Below are positions 1 to 8,562 of a stretch of 64,000 bases of DNA, in pieces (the first letter of the stretch is position 1; each line of letters opens with the position of its first letter). A model generated the notes under the pieces. The model was not told the origin of the DNA, ran no database searches, and worked only from the letters and a program-made list of their open reading frames with translations. Made by a program: the position numbers and the translations under genes. Source of the DNA: Pontibacter deserti (GTDB lineage Bacteria; Bacteroidota; Bacteroidia; Cytophagales; Hymenobacteraceae); NCBI RefSeq assembly GCF_023630255.1, contig NZ_JALPRS010000001.1, forward strand, positions 186,001 through 250,000, in the 5' to 3' direction.

Positions 1-1172
1 CTATGACGAACATGACCTCTTTTATTTGGATCGTAAGCAGGTCCGGGACCAAAGTCTTCCGGTAAAGCTAATTTAGGTATTTCCCGCTCAATTAACTGCT
101 CTACCCTGCGTACACGGTACATGTCGTTCTCGTTCACAAATGTAATCGCCATACCTGTAGATGCAGCGCGCGCCGTACGCCCCACACGGTGTACATAATC
201 TTCAGCGTCCTGCGGCATATCGAAATTCAGCACGTGGCTCAGGTTGTCGATGTCGATGCCGCGTGAAAGTATGTCAGTGCCAACCAGTATCTGGTATTTT
301 TTGTTTTTAAAATCGCGTAGGGCAGCTTCACGTTCATCCTGGGTCATGTCAGACTGTATCCCTTCAGCTTCAAAGCCCATTTTGCGCAGAGACCTTACAA
401 TCTGGCTTACGTTTGATTTGCGGGATGTGAAAATGATCATATTCTGTACTTCCAGTTCACGCAGAATGTGCTCCAGTAAAGGAAGCTTCTGGTTGTCGTA
501 GGTCAGGTACATGCGCTGGTCAATTCCTTCGGCAGGCTTTGATACAGCCAGATTTATTTCTTCAGGGTTCTGCAGTATCTGCTGTGCCAGGTCGCGTATC
601 TTTTTAGGCATGGTAGCCGAGAAAAGCAGGGTCTGGCGGTTGGCAGGTAGCTGGCGCACAATCTTCAGGATATCGTCCATAAAGCCCATATCCAGCATTT
701 TGTCTGCTTCATCCAGTACTAGATAATTCAATTGGTCCAGCTTTACATAACCCAGCGCCATATGCGACATCAGTCGGCCCGGAGTAGCAATAATAATGTC
801 AGCGCCACTGGTAAGCGCGCGTTTCTGCTGGTCCCATTCACCACCTTTGTTTCCTCCATAAATCGCGATGGAGCTAACGGGCGCAAAATAACCTAAACCT
901 TCTACCTGCTCATCTATCTGTTTAGCAAGTTCGCGGGTAGGTACAAGTATAAGTGTGCTGGTATGTGAAGCGTTGGCGTGGGAGATACGGTCTATTAGCG
1001 GGAGCAGGTAAGCAGCCGTTTTGCCAGTTCCTGTCTGTGCGCAGGCTATCAGGTCTTTTTGCTCAAGTATAAGTGGTATTGCCTGTTGCTGTATAGGGGT
1101 AGGGGTGTTGTACCCCATAGACTCTATTCCAGTAACAACGTCTTCGTGTAATTTAAATGAATGAAAATTCAA
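1..1172 (-). CDS. DEAD-box ATP-dependent RNA helicase (3' end beyond window)
   Basis: Unwinds or remodels RNA using ATP; cytosolic. About 390 residues are visible without a stop. In order I read a Q motif (TPIQQQAI), motif I AQTGTGKT, motif Ia PTRELA, motif II DEAD, motif III SAT, and helicase-C motifs ending in HRVGRTARA, so the whole helicase core is present and only the tail is missing. The reading frame opens at a TTG (1172-1170) followed by NFHSFKL; the first ATG lies after the start of the Q-motif region, so TTG is the better start. It resembles the RhlE/DeaD group; the subfamily depends on the unseen C-terminus. Confidence 0.93.
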   Translation of the reverse strand, partial: MNFHSFKLHEDVVTGIESMGYNTPTPIQQQAIPLILEQKDLIACAQTGTGKTAAYLLPLIDRISHANASHTSTLILVPTRELAKQIDEQVEGLGYFAPVSSIAIYGGNKGGEWDQQKRALTSGADIIIATPGRLMSHMALGYVKLDQLNYLVLDEADKMLDMGFMDDILKIVRQLPANRQTLLFSATMPKKIRDLAQQILQNPEEINLAVSKPAEGIDQRMYLTYDNQKLPLLEHILRELEVQNMIIFTSRKSNVSQIVRSLRKMGFEAEGIQSDMTQDEREAALRDFKNKKYQILVGTDILSRGIDIDNLSHVLNFDMPQDAEDYVHRVGRTARAASTGMAITFVNENDMYRVRRVEQLIEREIPKLALPEDFGPGPAYDPNKRGHVRH

Positions 1173-1338
1173 GGTTATAGTTTTTATATCTAATAGTTTG
1201 GGTCCTGATAAGCATTGAGCCTATTAGGTCTATGGTAAAGATAAAAATATTTATGATCATTTCTATGCCTGTAGTCTCCTTCACACCCAATCATTAAAAC
1301 CTGATTTGTAAATACTGCAATATTTTGTTGTAATAAAT

Positions 1339-1367
1339 TTTGTAAAGTGCAATATATATTATATTTG
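1339..1367 (+). promoter_or_regulatory. candidate Bacteroidota promoter (TTTG-N17-TATATTTG)
   Basis: A -33-like TTTG at 1339-1342 is followed after 17 bp by TATATTTG at 1360-1367, a match to the Bacteroidota TAnnTTTG box. It could drive a transcript covering the small ORF at 1578 and ending at the 1674-1725 terminator. The leader would be about 200 nt, so the link is tentative. Confidence 0.3.
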
Positions 1368-1512
1368 CAATATATTAATTAAAGCTATTGAAATTCACTT
1401 TGGATAAAGTATAGGCTGTTTTTGTATGAAACATATAAGAATATAAATATTTACATCAAACAAGAAGTATATAAAAAATTATATTTAGCTGTAACATTTG
1501 ATATAGTGGGGC

Positions 1513-1561
1513 GTAAGATGTGAAAGTAGCAAATGCTATTTAAACACTGACTTCATCTTAC
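1513..1561 (+). other. stem-loop in leader of small ORF
   Basis: GTAAGATG (1513-1520) pairs with CATCTTAC (1554-1561), with a weaker inner stem. It ends 16 nt before the ATG of the 27-codon ORF at 1578, so it would fold in the leader of that transcript. The rest of the 700-bp gap from 1173 to 1882 is AT-rich with nothing else recognisable. Confidence 0.35.
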
Positions 1562-1577
1562 AGTTATTATATTCAGT

Positions 1578-1661
1578 ATGAAAAAGGCTATACAAGATTC
1601 GCCAAACTTTTATCTTTTGCTTGGTGTAAATATTATTAATGCGCTTTTCTTCTTGTTATAA
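1578..1661 (+). CDS. putative 27-aa hydrophobic small protein
   Basis: A short ORF begins MKKAIQDSPNFY and ends in a hydrophobic stretch (LLLGVNIINALFFLL) followed by TAA. It lies between a leader stem-loop and a perfect 24-bp terminator hairpin that starts 12 nt after the stop, so it looks like a self-contained transcription unit. I do not recognise the peptide. It could be a membrane micro-protein, or the transcript could be a non-coding RNA with a chance ORF. It was inferred from the terminator context rather than from homology. Confidence 0.4.
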   Translation: MKKAIQDSPNFYLLLGVNIINALFFLL

Positions 1662-1673
1662 GAAGCATTTAAC

Positions 1674-1725
1674 AGAAAACATAAAAGGCTATCCTGCTTT
1701 TGCAGGATAGCCTTTTATGTTTTCT
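1674..1725 (+). terminator. perfect 24-bp hairpin terminator
   Basis: Bases 1674-1697 are perfectly complementary to 1702-1725 around a TTTT loop. The arms contain AAAAGG/CCTTTT, giving A- and T-rich flanks on both strands, so it can work in both directions. It ends the transcript of the small ORF at 1578-1661. Confidence 0.8.
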
Positions 1726-1882
1726 ATAATTCTAAGTATGCTTTAAGCTCCTTCCAGTTTTAAACCAAGTTAAAGTACAGCCTCGTTTTGATAACTGTAG
1801 CTTGTCAATCTCTTTCCTCAGGTTAGAACCATATTTATAGATATTTTTACGAAGTTTGGAAAGTAACCAAAAACCGGGAGCT

Positions 1883-2983
1883 ATGATTTGTAATAATATG
1901 CTGGTGTTGGAACTGGCCAGTGTGTTAGCCGGGCCTAGCGTAGGTCAGTTTTTTGCAGAACTAGGTGCAAACGTTATTAAAGTAGAAAATGCCGCAACGA
2001 ATGGTGATGTTACCCGCCGCTGGAAGTTAAAGTCAGAACCCGCCGATACAGATACACCCGCTTACTTTTGCGCTGCCAACTGGGGAAAAGTATCATTGCC
2101 TTTAAACCTAGGGAATTCGCAAGATCTGGAACACCTATATGAACTGGTAAAAAAGGCTGATGTAGTAATTGGCAGCTACAAGCCAGGTGATGCCGAAAAA
2201 TTAAAAGTAGATTATAAAACACTGCAAAGTATAAATCCAAAGCTCATTTATGGCCACCTTACAGGTTATGGTGCTGAAGAAAACAGAGCGGGATATGATG
2301 CGGTAGTGCAAGCCGAAAGCGGATTTATGTACTTGAATGGGCAACCAGAAGGCGAACCTACCAAAATGCCGGTCGCGTTGATGGATATTCTGGCAGCTCA
2401 TCAATTAAAAGAAGGTTTATTAGTAGCATTAGTGCAGCGTGAGCGAACAGGGCAGGGGCAATACGTGCAGGTATCATTAATACATGCAGCAGTGGCGGCA
2501 TTGGCAAACCAGGCTACCAGTTGGCTGGTAGCTGGGTATAATCCGCAACGCATGGGCTCTGATCACCCAAGTATAGTGCCTTATGGAAGTGTATACACTA
2601 CCAAAGATAAAAAGCAACTGGTTTTAGCTATCGGCGACGACAGGCAATTTGAACGGTTGTGTCAGGTGTTAGATGCTGCTGAACTGGCGCTGGATGAGAA
2701 GTATAAAACAAACTATAACCGGGTGCATAATCGGCAGGAACTGAATAAAAAGCTAAGCCAGCTGATCGCAGATTTTGACCAGGAAGTATTGTTGCAGGCG
2801 CTTCATAAACTGCATGTTCCGGCAGGAGCTGTAAATTCTGTAGCAGATGTTTTTAAGACCCCGCAGGCAAAGCAAATGCTATTAGAACATCCTGATACAA
2901 AGCCCGGTGTAAGACAGGTAGCTTTCCGGGTAGGTGCCGAAGAACCGCTGTTGTTAACCCCGCCACCACCGTATAACGTCTGA
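1883..2983 (+). CDS. CaiB/BaiF-family CoA-transferase (class III)
   Basis: Class III enzymes move CoA between carboxylic acids through a catalytic aspartate. The N-terminus carries the family hallmark LELASVLAGPSVGQFFAELGA, followed by a GANVIKVE strand, and a YDAVVQAESGFM segment with the family's conserved YD region lies near residue 140. At about 366 residues it is slightly short for the family (around 400). The frame can open at a TTG (1856), but GGGAGC lies just before the ATG at 1883, which I prefer; ATG 1898 is also possible. The substrate cannot be told. It stands alone on this strand, ahead of an unknown gene. Confidence 0.85.
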   Translation: MICNNMLVLELASVLAGPSVGQFFAELGANVIKVENAATNGDVTRRWKLKSEPADTDTPAYFCAANWGKVSLPLNLGNSQDLEHLYELVKKADVVIGSYKPGDAEKLKVDYKTLQSINPKLIYGHLTGYGAEENRAGYDAVVQAESGFMYLNGQPEGEPTKMPVALMDILAAHQLKEGLLVALVQRERTGQGQYVQVSLIHAAVAALANQATSWLVAGYNPQRMGSDHPSIVPYGSVYTTKDKKQLVLAIGDDRQFERLCQVLDAAELALDEKYKTNYNRVHNRQELNKKLSQLIADFDQEVLLQALHKLHVPAGAVNSVADVFKTPQAKQMLLEHPDTKPGVRQVAFRVGAEEPLLLTPPPPYNV

Positions 2984-3076
2984 ATTCTTAACATATAAAA
3001 CTGCTGAGAAGGTTATATTTTATAACTCTTTAGCTGCTTATCCTGTAAAAACAATACAAAAAAGAGTAAACCAGTT

Positions 3077-3754
3077 ATGGCAGTCAAAGAAGACAGATTA
3101 AGTGATATAATCAATGGCCTTCATCAGAAGTCAGTTACCAAACAAGCTATATACCGCAATACTAAAGCTACGTTTGAGCGGATGAAGGAAATTGCTCAGG
3201 ATATAGTTAAAAAGCTTACGGAACGGGTAACAAAACAGGACGCAGATGTGATCATCGAGTATAAAAACATCAGTGAATTTGAATTTCATGTTAAGTTCTC
3301 TGGCGATCTGCTCATGTTTATCATGCATTCCAACATTATTACTTTTCCGGACGATTGCGAGCTGATGCGAAACGATTACATAGAGGAGGACTTTCGGCGC
3401 AGGTTTTTCGGTCATATTATGGCTTACAACTTTATGGCCGATACTATAAAATATAACCGTTTAGATGATCCCGGTTACCTGGTAGGGCGCATGCTTATAA
3501 ACATAGACAGGCACTTTGTAATTGAAGGAGTGAAACAAATGGATCTGCCGTATGACCGTATTTCGCAGAACGTGATTAACAATAAAACACTGCGGCTTAT
3601 AATTGAAAGTGCTATGGTAGCTGCTGTTAATAACGACCTGATGGGGCAGGATGTAAGCGAAATCGAACGCATTACCCTGAAACAGAAACACGAGAACATG
3701 ATTACACTGCCTCGTAAAGTAGGTTTCCATGTGAGTCAGGATCTGACACACTAA
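3077..3754 (+). CDS. conserved-looking protein of unknown function (225 aa)
   Basis: I do not recognise this protein. It has no signal peptide or membrane segment. Residues 1-60 are charged and look helical, possibly a short coiled coil; the middle (IIEYKNISEFEFHVKFSGDLLMFIMHSNIITFP) looks like beta strands, and the rest looks helical. The ATG at 3077 is the first in frame. Ninety-three bases separate it from the CoA-transferase upstream, and a strong terminator follows it, so the two could share a transcript. Codon use resembles the neighbours, so it is probably a genuine core gene. Confidence 0.7.
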   Translation: MAVKEDRLSDIINGLHQKSVTKQAIYRNTKATFERMKEIAQDIVKKLTERVTKQDADVIIEYKNISEFEFHVKFSGDLLMFIMHSNIITFPDDCELMRNDYIEEDFRRRFFGHIMAYNFMADTIKYNRLDDPGYLVGRMLINIDRHFVIEGVKQMDLPYDRISQNVINNKTLRLIIESAMVAAVNNDLMGQDVSEIERITLKQKHENMITLPRKVGFHVSQDLTH

Positions 3755-3837
3755 GTATAAATACATATTAGTAAAGCTTCTGACTGTTTACAAATTTGTG
3801 CTTGGCACTATGAATTAGGGCAGTTAGCAGACCTGCT

Positions 3838-3879
3838 AAAGGGATATTAAAAGTATTTACAGACTTTTAATATCCCTTT
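3838..3879 (+). terminator. 17-bp hairpin terminator
   Basis: AAAGGGATATTAAAAGT (3838-3854) pairs perfectly with 3863-3879 around an 8-nt loop. It closes the transcript of the 3077-3754 gene. The following stretch to 4167 shows no gene. Confidence 0.75.
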
Positions 3880-4167
3880 ACTTTGTTACGGAAATACCTA
3901 TACTAAATTTGCCGGGTACCTTATAACTCATACTATTCCTGTGTCGTTTTATATCACTGATTTACAGTTGTTTGTGTAGTTTCTTATCGCTTCTCTGATT
4001 TTGAGTTACGTTCAAAATTCCTACTCTTTCCTCTAAAAGAGTACCTGCCTTGTGTCTGATATCTACTAATGGTAAAGTATAAGCTGTTGCACAAAGATTA
4101 GAGGTTGCATTAACATGTAAAACAGATCGATGTGTTAATCAGGATTATGCTTCTAAGCATTAACACT

Positions 4168-5049
4168 ATGAAAAAAAATTATTGGCTTTTGCTATGTATT
4201 TTATTGTTCGCCTTTACAAGTTGTGATAAGGATGATGACACCAATAGTGCAGTACCAACACCTACTCCAACTCCAACACCAACACCAACACCAACTTCTG
4301 ATGCTGATCCTCCACAGATAACGATTTTTTCTCCTTATCAAAATGATTCTTACTTAGCGATTGCTGTAGTGGGGATATATGCTGAGATCACAGATGATGT
4401 GAGTTTAGACAAAGTTGAATTGTTTTTAGTAAATCCTTCAGGTGAACGCAAGCAGTTAAGTATTGAGAATGCCGGTACACAGGAAACCAATAAGAAAAAA
4501 ACTATCAACCAGATTTTGATACCCAGCAATACTATTTCTGGTGATCACGGGATTTTAATAGAAGCAAAAGATAGGTCGGGGAAAGCTGTAAGTAAGTCAG
4601 TTAGTATAAGGGTAATTGCTGAAGATCTTGCAGACCTGGATTTCAAGACAGCTTTTATATCGACAGGCTGGTTCGAACGGATGGGTTGTTGTAATAGAAG
4701 TTGGGATGTTGAAATGTTTAACAAAGCCTTTTATTCTATTATTAACAGGTCGCCGTGGGATTATTCAGTAGATACGACTTATGTTAATGAGTTCGGGTTA
4801 GATTTTGGTGGGCATAGCCAACTTTGGTTTAAATGGGACACAAATAAAAATGAATATTTAGAGAATAGTGAACTAGAAAACGGACTAGATGATTTGAGGT
4901 TCTTTAAAAATTGGGATAAGAACCAGGATAATTTGATCTCAGAAGATGAGTTGGCAGACGGAATTGCTATACTTTGGGATGTAAACAAAGATAATAAAGT
5001 AACTCCGGATGAATTTGAAAGAAAGCTATTAAAGTACTTTTTAAGTTAA
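4168..5049 (+). CDS. EF-hand lipoprotein with Thr-Pro linker and Ig-like domain
   Basis: Predicted surface or periplasmic lipoprotein of 293 aa. The signal peptide MKKNYWLLLCILLFAFTSC ends in a lipobox with Cys19. Next come an acidic segment, seven Pro-Thr pairs and a bacterial Ig-like domain (about 50-150). The C-terminal part carries three EF-hand-type calcium loops: DTNKNEYLENSE (from D224), DKNQDNLISEDE (from D250) and DVNKDNKVTPDE (from D271). A Cys-Cys pair sits near 174-175. The frame opens at a GTG (4132), but the signal peptide fixes the start at ATG 4168. It is followed directly by a shared convergent terminator. Function beyond calcium binding is unknown. Confidence 0.82.
   Translation: MKKNYWLLLCILLFAFTSCDKDDDTNSAVPTPTPTPTPTPTPTSDADPPQITIFSPYQNDSYLAIAVVGIYAEITDDVSLDKVELFLVNPSGERKQLSIENAGTQETNKKKTINQILIPSNTISGDHGILIEAKDRSGKAVSKSVSIRVIAEDLADLDFKTAFISTGWFERMGCCNRSWDVEMFNKAFYSIINRSPWDYSVDTTYVNEFGLDFGGHSQLWFKWDTNKNEYLENSELENGLDDLRFFKNWDKNQDNLISEDELADGIAILWDVNKDNKVTPDEFERKLLKYFLS
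4255..4296 (+). repeat. seven 6-bp repeats encoding (Pro-Thr)7
   Basis: Seven copies of a CCAACA-like hexamer, with ACT/ACA variants, encode the linker of the EF-hand lipoprotein. Unit changes would alter linker length but keep frame, so this is a length-variable spacer rather than an on/off switch. Confidence 0.75.
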
Positions 5050-5052
5050 TTT

Positions 5053-5101
5053 AAAACAGGAAAGCCCCGGCTATACTTTAAAGCCGGGGCTTTCCTGTTT
5101 T
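5053..5101. terminator. bidirectional 19-bp terminator between convergent genes
   Basis: AAAACAGGAAAGCCCCGGC (5053-5071) pairs perfectly with 5083-5101. It lies between the EF-hand lipoprotein (ends 5049) and the convergent phenylalanine hydroxylase gene, whose stop codon at 5100-5102 overlaps the arm. Both transcripts can end here. Confidence 0.85.
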
Positions 5102-5846
5102 AAACGGCTACCTGAGGCTCCAAACTGTCTTTATATTCAGAAAGCGCTTTATCCAGAACCGGTAGTGAATCCAGTAACTCCTGAAAGCTGGAAATACAAA
5201 AATACTGGCTTTGGAAAGTCTCTTTAATGTAAGAAGTATTAAGTATCTGCTCTACATCAAACTTATACTTTAGGCTCTCATTAGAAACTGCCAGGTTACT
5301 TTCCCCGACCGACGACAGGATACCAGCCCCATAGATTCTTGGTTCACCATTAAGTGTAAACAGCCCGAATTCAATTGTATACCAGTAAATACGAGTCAGC
5401 AGGTCGATGATGTCTGGCCTGTTGATGTATTGTAAGGCAAGCTGCGAGAGATCGGCCAGGAACTGGCAGTAAACAGGTATAGTTAGCAGGGGTACATGGC
5501 CAAACACATCATGAAACATATCCGGCTCTTCCAGGTACTCCAGTTGGTCCATAGTTCTTATCCAGACTGTCGCCGGAAACTTCCGATCTGCAATCAATTG
5601 AAAGAATAAAGTGTCGTCTACAATGCCGGGCGCAGGCACTACTTCAAAACCGGTAAGGGGTTTCAGACGCTGGTTCACTTCCTCAAAATCCGGAATACGA
5701 CCCCGATTGAAGCCTACTTTTTCCAGTCCTTCAAAAAACTCTGGTATGGCTTTACCTTGTAAATTCTGGTACTGGCGTTCGAAAAGTATGGCCCAAACGT
5801 TATGATTCTCTTGTGTGTAGCTGCTGTAGTTTTGTGTAATGTTCAT
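5100..5846 (-). CDS. phhA: aromatic amino acid (phenylalanine) 4-hydroxylase
   Basis: Non-haem iron, pterin-dependent monooxygenase that turns phenylalanine into tyrosine in the cytosol. The 248-aa catalytic domain carries the iron ligands in FHDVFGHVPLL (His112, His117) and in YWYTIEFG (Glu159). It lacks the N-terminal regulatory ACT domain of animal enzymes, as usual in bacteria. The frame extends upstream to 5885, but that extension would run into a terminator stem, so I choose ATG 5846 (MNITQNYSS). Tryptophan hydroxylation cannot be excluded from sequence alone. Confidence 0.92.
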   Translation of the reverse strand: MNITQNYSSYTQENHNVWAILFERQYQNLQGKAIPEFFEGLEKVGFNRGRIPDFEEVNQRLKPLTGFEVVPAPGIVDDTLFFQLIADRKFPATVWIRTMDQLEYLEEPDMFHDVFGHVPLLTIPVYCQFLADLSQLALQYINRPDIIDLLTRIYWYTIEFGLFTLNGEPRIYGAGILSSVGESNLAVSNESLKYKFDVEQILNTSYIKETFQSQYFCISSFQELLDSLPVLDKALSEYKDSLEPQVAV

Positions 5847-5883
5847 CAGTTTATAATTTATAGTTACAGATAGGTATAAATGC

Positions 5884-5911
5884 AAAAAAGCAGGGCTTTC
5901 GCTCTGCTTTC
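5884..5911 (-). terminator. terminator of small minus-strand transcript upstream of phhA
   Basis: On the minus strand AAAGCAGAGC-GAAA-GCCCTGCTTT forms a stem with one mismatch and a GNRA-type loop, followed by a T run. It comes 22 nt after the stop of the 38-codon ORF at 6049-5933 and 38 nt before the phhA start, so it ends the small transcript or acts as an attenuator for read-through into phhA. Confidence 0.6.
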
Positions 5912-5932
5912 AGTATCACTTCATACAAGCCT

Positions 5933-6049
5933 TTACAGGCTGTGCTGATGCTTAAATATCAGTGTGATTGCCAAAGAGAGCGTAGCACGTGCTGCGATAA
6001 TAATAGCTATAGTAGCTATAAATGCTCTGGCAATAAGAATAGATGGCAT
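5933..6049 (-). CDS. putative 38-aa hydrophobic small membrane protein
   Basis: A minus-strand ORF begins MPSILIARAFIATIAIIIAA and continues ARATLSLAITLIF, ending KHQHSL and TAA. It is almost entirely hydrophobic with two or three arginines, like a single-span membrane peptide. A terminator follows 22 nt after the stop. The ATG lies inside a stem formed with the sequence 50-70 nt upstream (6046-6118), so the start codon could be sequestered. Small hydrophobic proteins with a structured leader and tight terminator recall type I toxins, but I see no antisense RNA partner with certainty. Confidence 0.45.
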   Translation of the reverse strand: MPSILIARAFIATIAIIIAARATLSLAITLIFKHQHSL

Positions 6050-6118
6050 GCAACAGCTCCTGACCAACAGGTGTTGGCAGTGTAAGGGAGATCGCTATGG
6101 GAGCTTGTTGGTACATGC
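6046..6118 (-). promoter_or_regulatory. inverted repeat sequestering the start codon of the small ORF
   Basis: GCATGCAACAGCTCC (6046-6060) is complementary, with two small bulges, to 6099-6118. A second inner hairpin CCAAC/GTTGG lies at about 6064-6077. On the minus strand the 3' arm contains the ATG (6049-6047) of the 38-codon ORF. The rest of the gap to 6342 is AT-rich with no other gene. Confidence 0.45.
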
Positions 6119-6342
6119 GTTGATTTATAGGCTAATATTGGCAAAGTTTATCGAGGAAAGCAAGCCTGAAGCGATAACATATTAAAATAAAAAGTATAGC
6201 CGCAGCAATAAGTCATAAACATATTTAATTGAAAGTTTTTGGTACGAAGTATTTGATTGATTTGTATGAGGCTGTAAATCAGTAGGTAAGCATTGTTCGG
6301 TATTTTTGGGTTTTCGTATAGTAAAGTATAAGTGCAGTTATC

Positions 6343-7353
6343 ATGAAAGCTATACCTGGTGCTCAAACAATAGGCCTACCTTTTCTTTCACGGCGACCAT
6401 TATTTGCTGTTATCATTGCCAGTTTATTATTGCTTCAGGGGTGTGCTGCAACTTCCGGCGCCAGCGAAAAGGGATTACGCACCAAAAATGTAATTATTGT
6501 GGTAATTGACGGGGTACGCGCTTCTGAGGCTTGGGACTCTGTGCCTGGCGCTATTCCGAATATGTCTTCTAAACTAAAAGGAAGAGGCGTTTTCTTTACT
6601 GACTTTCAGAATGATGCTTATACTTATACCAACTCCGGGCATGCGGCGATAACTACCGGGGTAAACCAGCCAATTGATAACTACGGAGCAGAGCTACCGG
6701 CCCATCCATCCATCTTCCAGCAATGGTTAAAACAAACCGGTAAGCCAGCTACAACTGCCTGGATAATCAGCAGCAAGGATAAACTAAATATTTTGGCGAA
6801 CACAAAGGACTCTGTCTGGCAGAATACTTATATGCCTTCGCTTAACTGTGGTGTAAACGGGCCAGGCACCGGTTACCGTGCCGATTCGCTAACCCTGATA
6901 GAGGTAAAACGGGTATTGACCACAGATAAACCCAATCTGATGCTCATTAATTTTATGGAGCCCGACGGGTATGCGCACGCTGCTAACTGGAACCACTACA
7001 TCAGGGGCATTTCCCGCAACGACAGGTATGTAAAACAACTGTACGATTTCCTGCGAAAAGATAAAAACTATAGAAAAACAACAACTCTCCTGATTACTAC
7101 CGACCATGGCCGGCACCTGCAAGGCATAGATGGCGGCTGGATAGACCATGGGGATAACTGTGCAGGTTGCCAGAAGATATTTTTACTGGCGCTCGGTCCT
7201 GATTTTAAAGCAGGGACAGTGGCAACCAAGTATACATTAGTTGATATTCCGGCGACAGTGGCAAAAATGATGGGTATTACATTAGAGCAATCGCAGGGGC
7301 AGGTAATGAAAGAGTTGTTTACAACTAAAAAGCTTCGGGCCATGGGGCTTTGA
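6343..7353 (+). CDS. alkaline phosphatase-superfamily lipoprotein (sulfatase/phosphodiesterase-like)
   Basis: Predicted exported hydrolase of 336 aa with a membrane-anchoring signal (PLFAVIIASLLLLQGC, lipobox Cys near 34). The mature part has the metal-binding layout of the alkaline phosphatase superfamily: VVIDGVRAS near residue 53, a YTNSGHAAITTG loop with the likely nucleophile region, NFMEPDGYAHA, and TTDHGRHLQG plus GWIDHG towards the C-terminus. Substrate is unknown; the set of motifs fits phosphate- or phosphonate-ester or sulfate-ester cleavage. A secreted unknown protein follows 75 bases downstream in the same direction, so the two may be co-transcribed. Confidence 0.82.
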   Translation: MKAIPGAQTIGLPFLSRRPLFAVIIASLLLLQGCAATSGASEKGLRTKNVIIVVIDGVRASEAWDSVPGAIPNMSSKLKGRGVFFTDFQNDAYTYTNSGHAAITTGVNQPIDNYGAELPAHPSIFQQWLKQTGKPATTAWIISSKDKLNILANTKDSVWQNTYMPSLNCGVNGPGTGYRADSLTLIEVKRVLTTDKPNLMLINFMEPDGYAHAANWNHYIRGISRNDRYVKQLYDFLRKDKNYRKTTTLLITTDHGRHLQGIDGGWIDHGDNCAGCQKIFLLALGPDFKAGTVATKYTLVDIPATVAKMMGITLEQSQGQVMKELFTTKKLRAMGL

Positions 7354-7428
7354 TTTAACGATAGCTGCCTTTGCCAGTTATACCTGTAAGTTTGGGCAGT
7401 AGGTGTTTACTAAAGTATAGCAGGTGAA

Positions 7429-8544
7429 ATGCACCACTTCTGGCTTTATACTACAGCATTATTCCTAGCCTTTAGCCCAGCATTACCTGAGCAAGTATTG
7501 GCATCAGAAACTATACTTGTCGCCAATCATTCCTCCAATACACTTCACGCCCAGCAAAACGAAAACCCGCTTTATACTAGCGAAGAACTACTGGAGTTTA
7601 AACTCTCGATGGATTACAAGGAGCTGCTGCAAGACCGGGGCGATGACCGGAAATATCATCCTGCTATTTTATCTTATACCGAAGCGGACGAGCTTGTTAC
7701 CGTAATGAACCTGAAAGTAATGGTGCGCGGTAACCGACGACGTGATGAGAGCGTGTGTGCATTTCCGCCCCTGCTGCTCAACTTTGTTCGTAAAACTTCT
7801 CAGCACACCATTTTTAATAAAGTAAATAAGGTAAAGCTGGTTACGCATTGCATTAACGAGGATTATGTGATCCGGGAGTTTCTGGTTTATAAGCTTTACA
7901 ATGTGCTCACCAGCAATAGTTTCAGAATTAGGTTGTGCAGGGTTACGTATGAGGACCTGAACAGCAAAAGAAAAACGGAGCAGAAGTATGCTTTTATGCT
8001 GGAAGACGACGATGAAATGGCAAAACGCAACAACGGCAGGATAGTGCCCAATAAACTGATGCTGAAAATGCAGGAAATGAACGAGCAGGAAATGGCTACC
8101 CTGGCTTTTTTTCAGTACATGATCGGCAACACCGACTGGTCTGTACCTTACCGCCATAACATCGATCTTGTGTCCTTAGATTCTATGGAAGCGCCTATTC
8201 CGGTGCCGTTTGATTTTGATTATGCGGGCATCGTAGATGCGCCGTATGCTTTTCCTCCTCCCGAACTTAGTATTTTATCTGTAAGGCAGCGGTTATTTAG
8301 GGGATATACATACTCACCAAACACAATCCGGAAAACCATAAACACCTTTAACGCACTCCGGACTGCTTTGTATGGCGTGTATACGCAGTGCGATCTGTTA
8401 GAAAGCAGCTATCGTAAACGAACCCTGAAATACCTGGATGATTTTTATGATACGATAAACGACCCTAAAGATTTTGAGAAGAAGATTTTAAAAGTAGCCA
8501 GGAAGAATGAGGAGAACTATGTAACAGTAAAAGGACTGAAATAG
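7429..8544 (+). CDS. secreted protein with kinase-fold-like motifs, function unknown
   Basis: A 371-aa protein with an N-terminal signal (LYTTALFLAFSPALPEQVLAS). The segment IGNTDWSVPYRHNIDLV followed by PVPFDFDYAGIVDAPYA is reminiscent of the catalytic-loop Asn and DFD/DFG elements of CotH- or HipA-like kinase folds, and VREFLVYKLYNVLT could be an earlier helix of that fold. This is a weak structural guess. The protein would act outside the cytosol. It follows the phosphatase-like lipoprotein and ends in a strong terminator, so the two genes probably form one unit. Confidence 0.7.
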   Translation: MHHFWLYTTALFLAFSPALPEQVLASETILVANHSSNTLHAQQNENPLYTSEELLEFKLSMDYKELLQDRGDDRKYHPAILSYTEADELVTVMNLKVMVRGNRRRDESVCAFPPLLLNFVRKTSQHTIFNKVNKVKLVTHCINEDYVIREFLVYKLYNVLTSNSFRIRLCRVTYEDLNSKRKTEQKYAFMLEDDDEMAKRNNGRIVPNKLMLKMQEMNEQEMATLAFFQYMIGNTDWSVPYRHNIDLVSLDSMEAPIPVPFDFDYAGIVDAPYAFPPPELSILSVRQRLFRGYTYSPNTIRKTINTFNALRTALYGVYTQCDLLESSYRKRTLKYLDDFYDTINDPKDFEKKILKVARKNEENYVTVKGLK

Positions 8545-8562
8545 GAGTATATAAAGGTATAT

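Noticed and set aside
244..726. Two rightward frames (85 and 71 aa)
   Set aside because: They lie antisense to the intact DEAD-box helicase and have no features of their own.
6151..6160. GAGGAAAG motif recalling RNase P RNA
   Set aside because: No other conserved RNase P elements are present nearby.
5964..6185. Rightward 73-aa frame
   Set aside because: Antisense to the 38-codon hydrophobic ORF and within hairpin sequence; the terminator and T run fit the minus strand.
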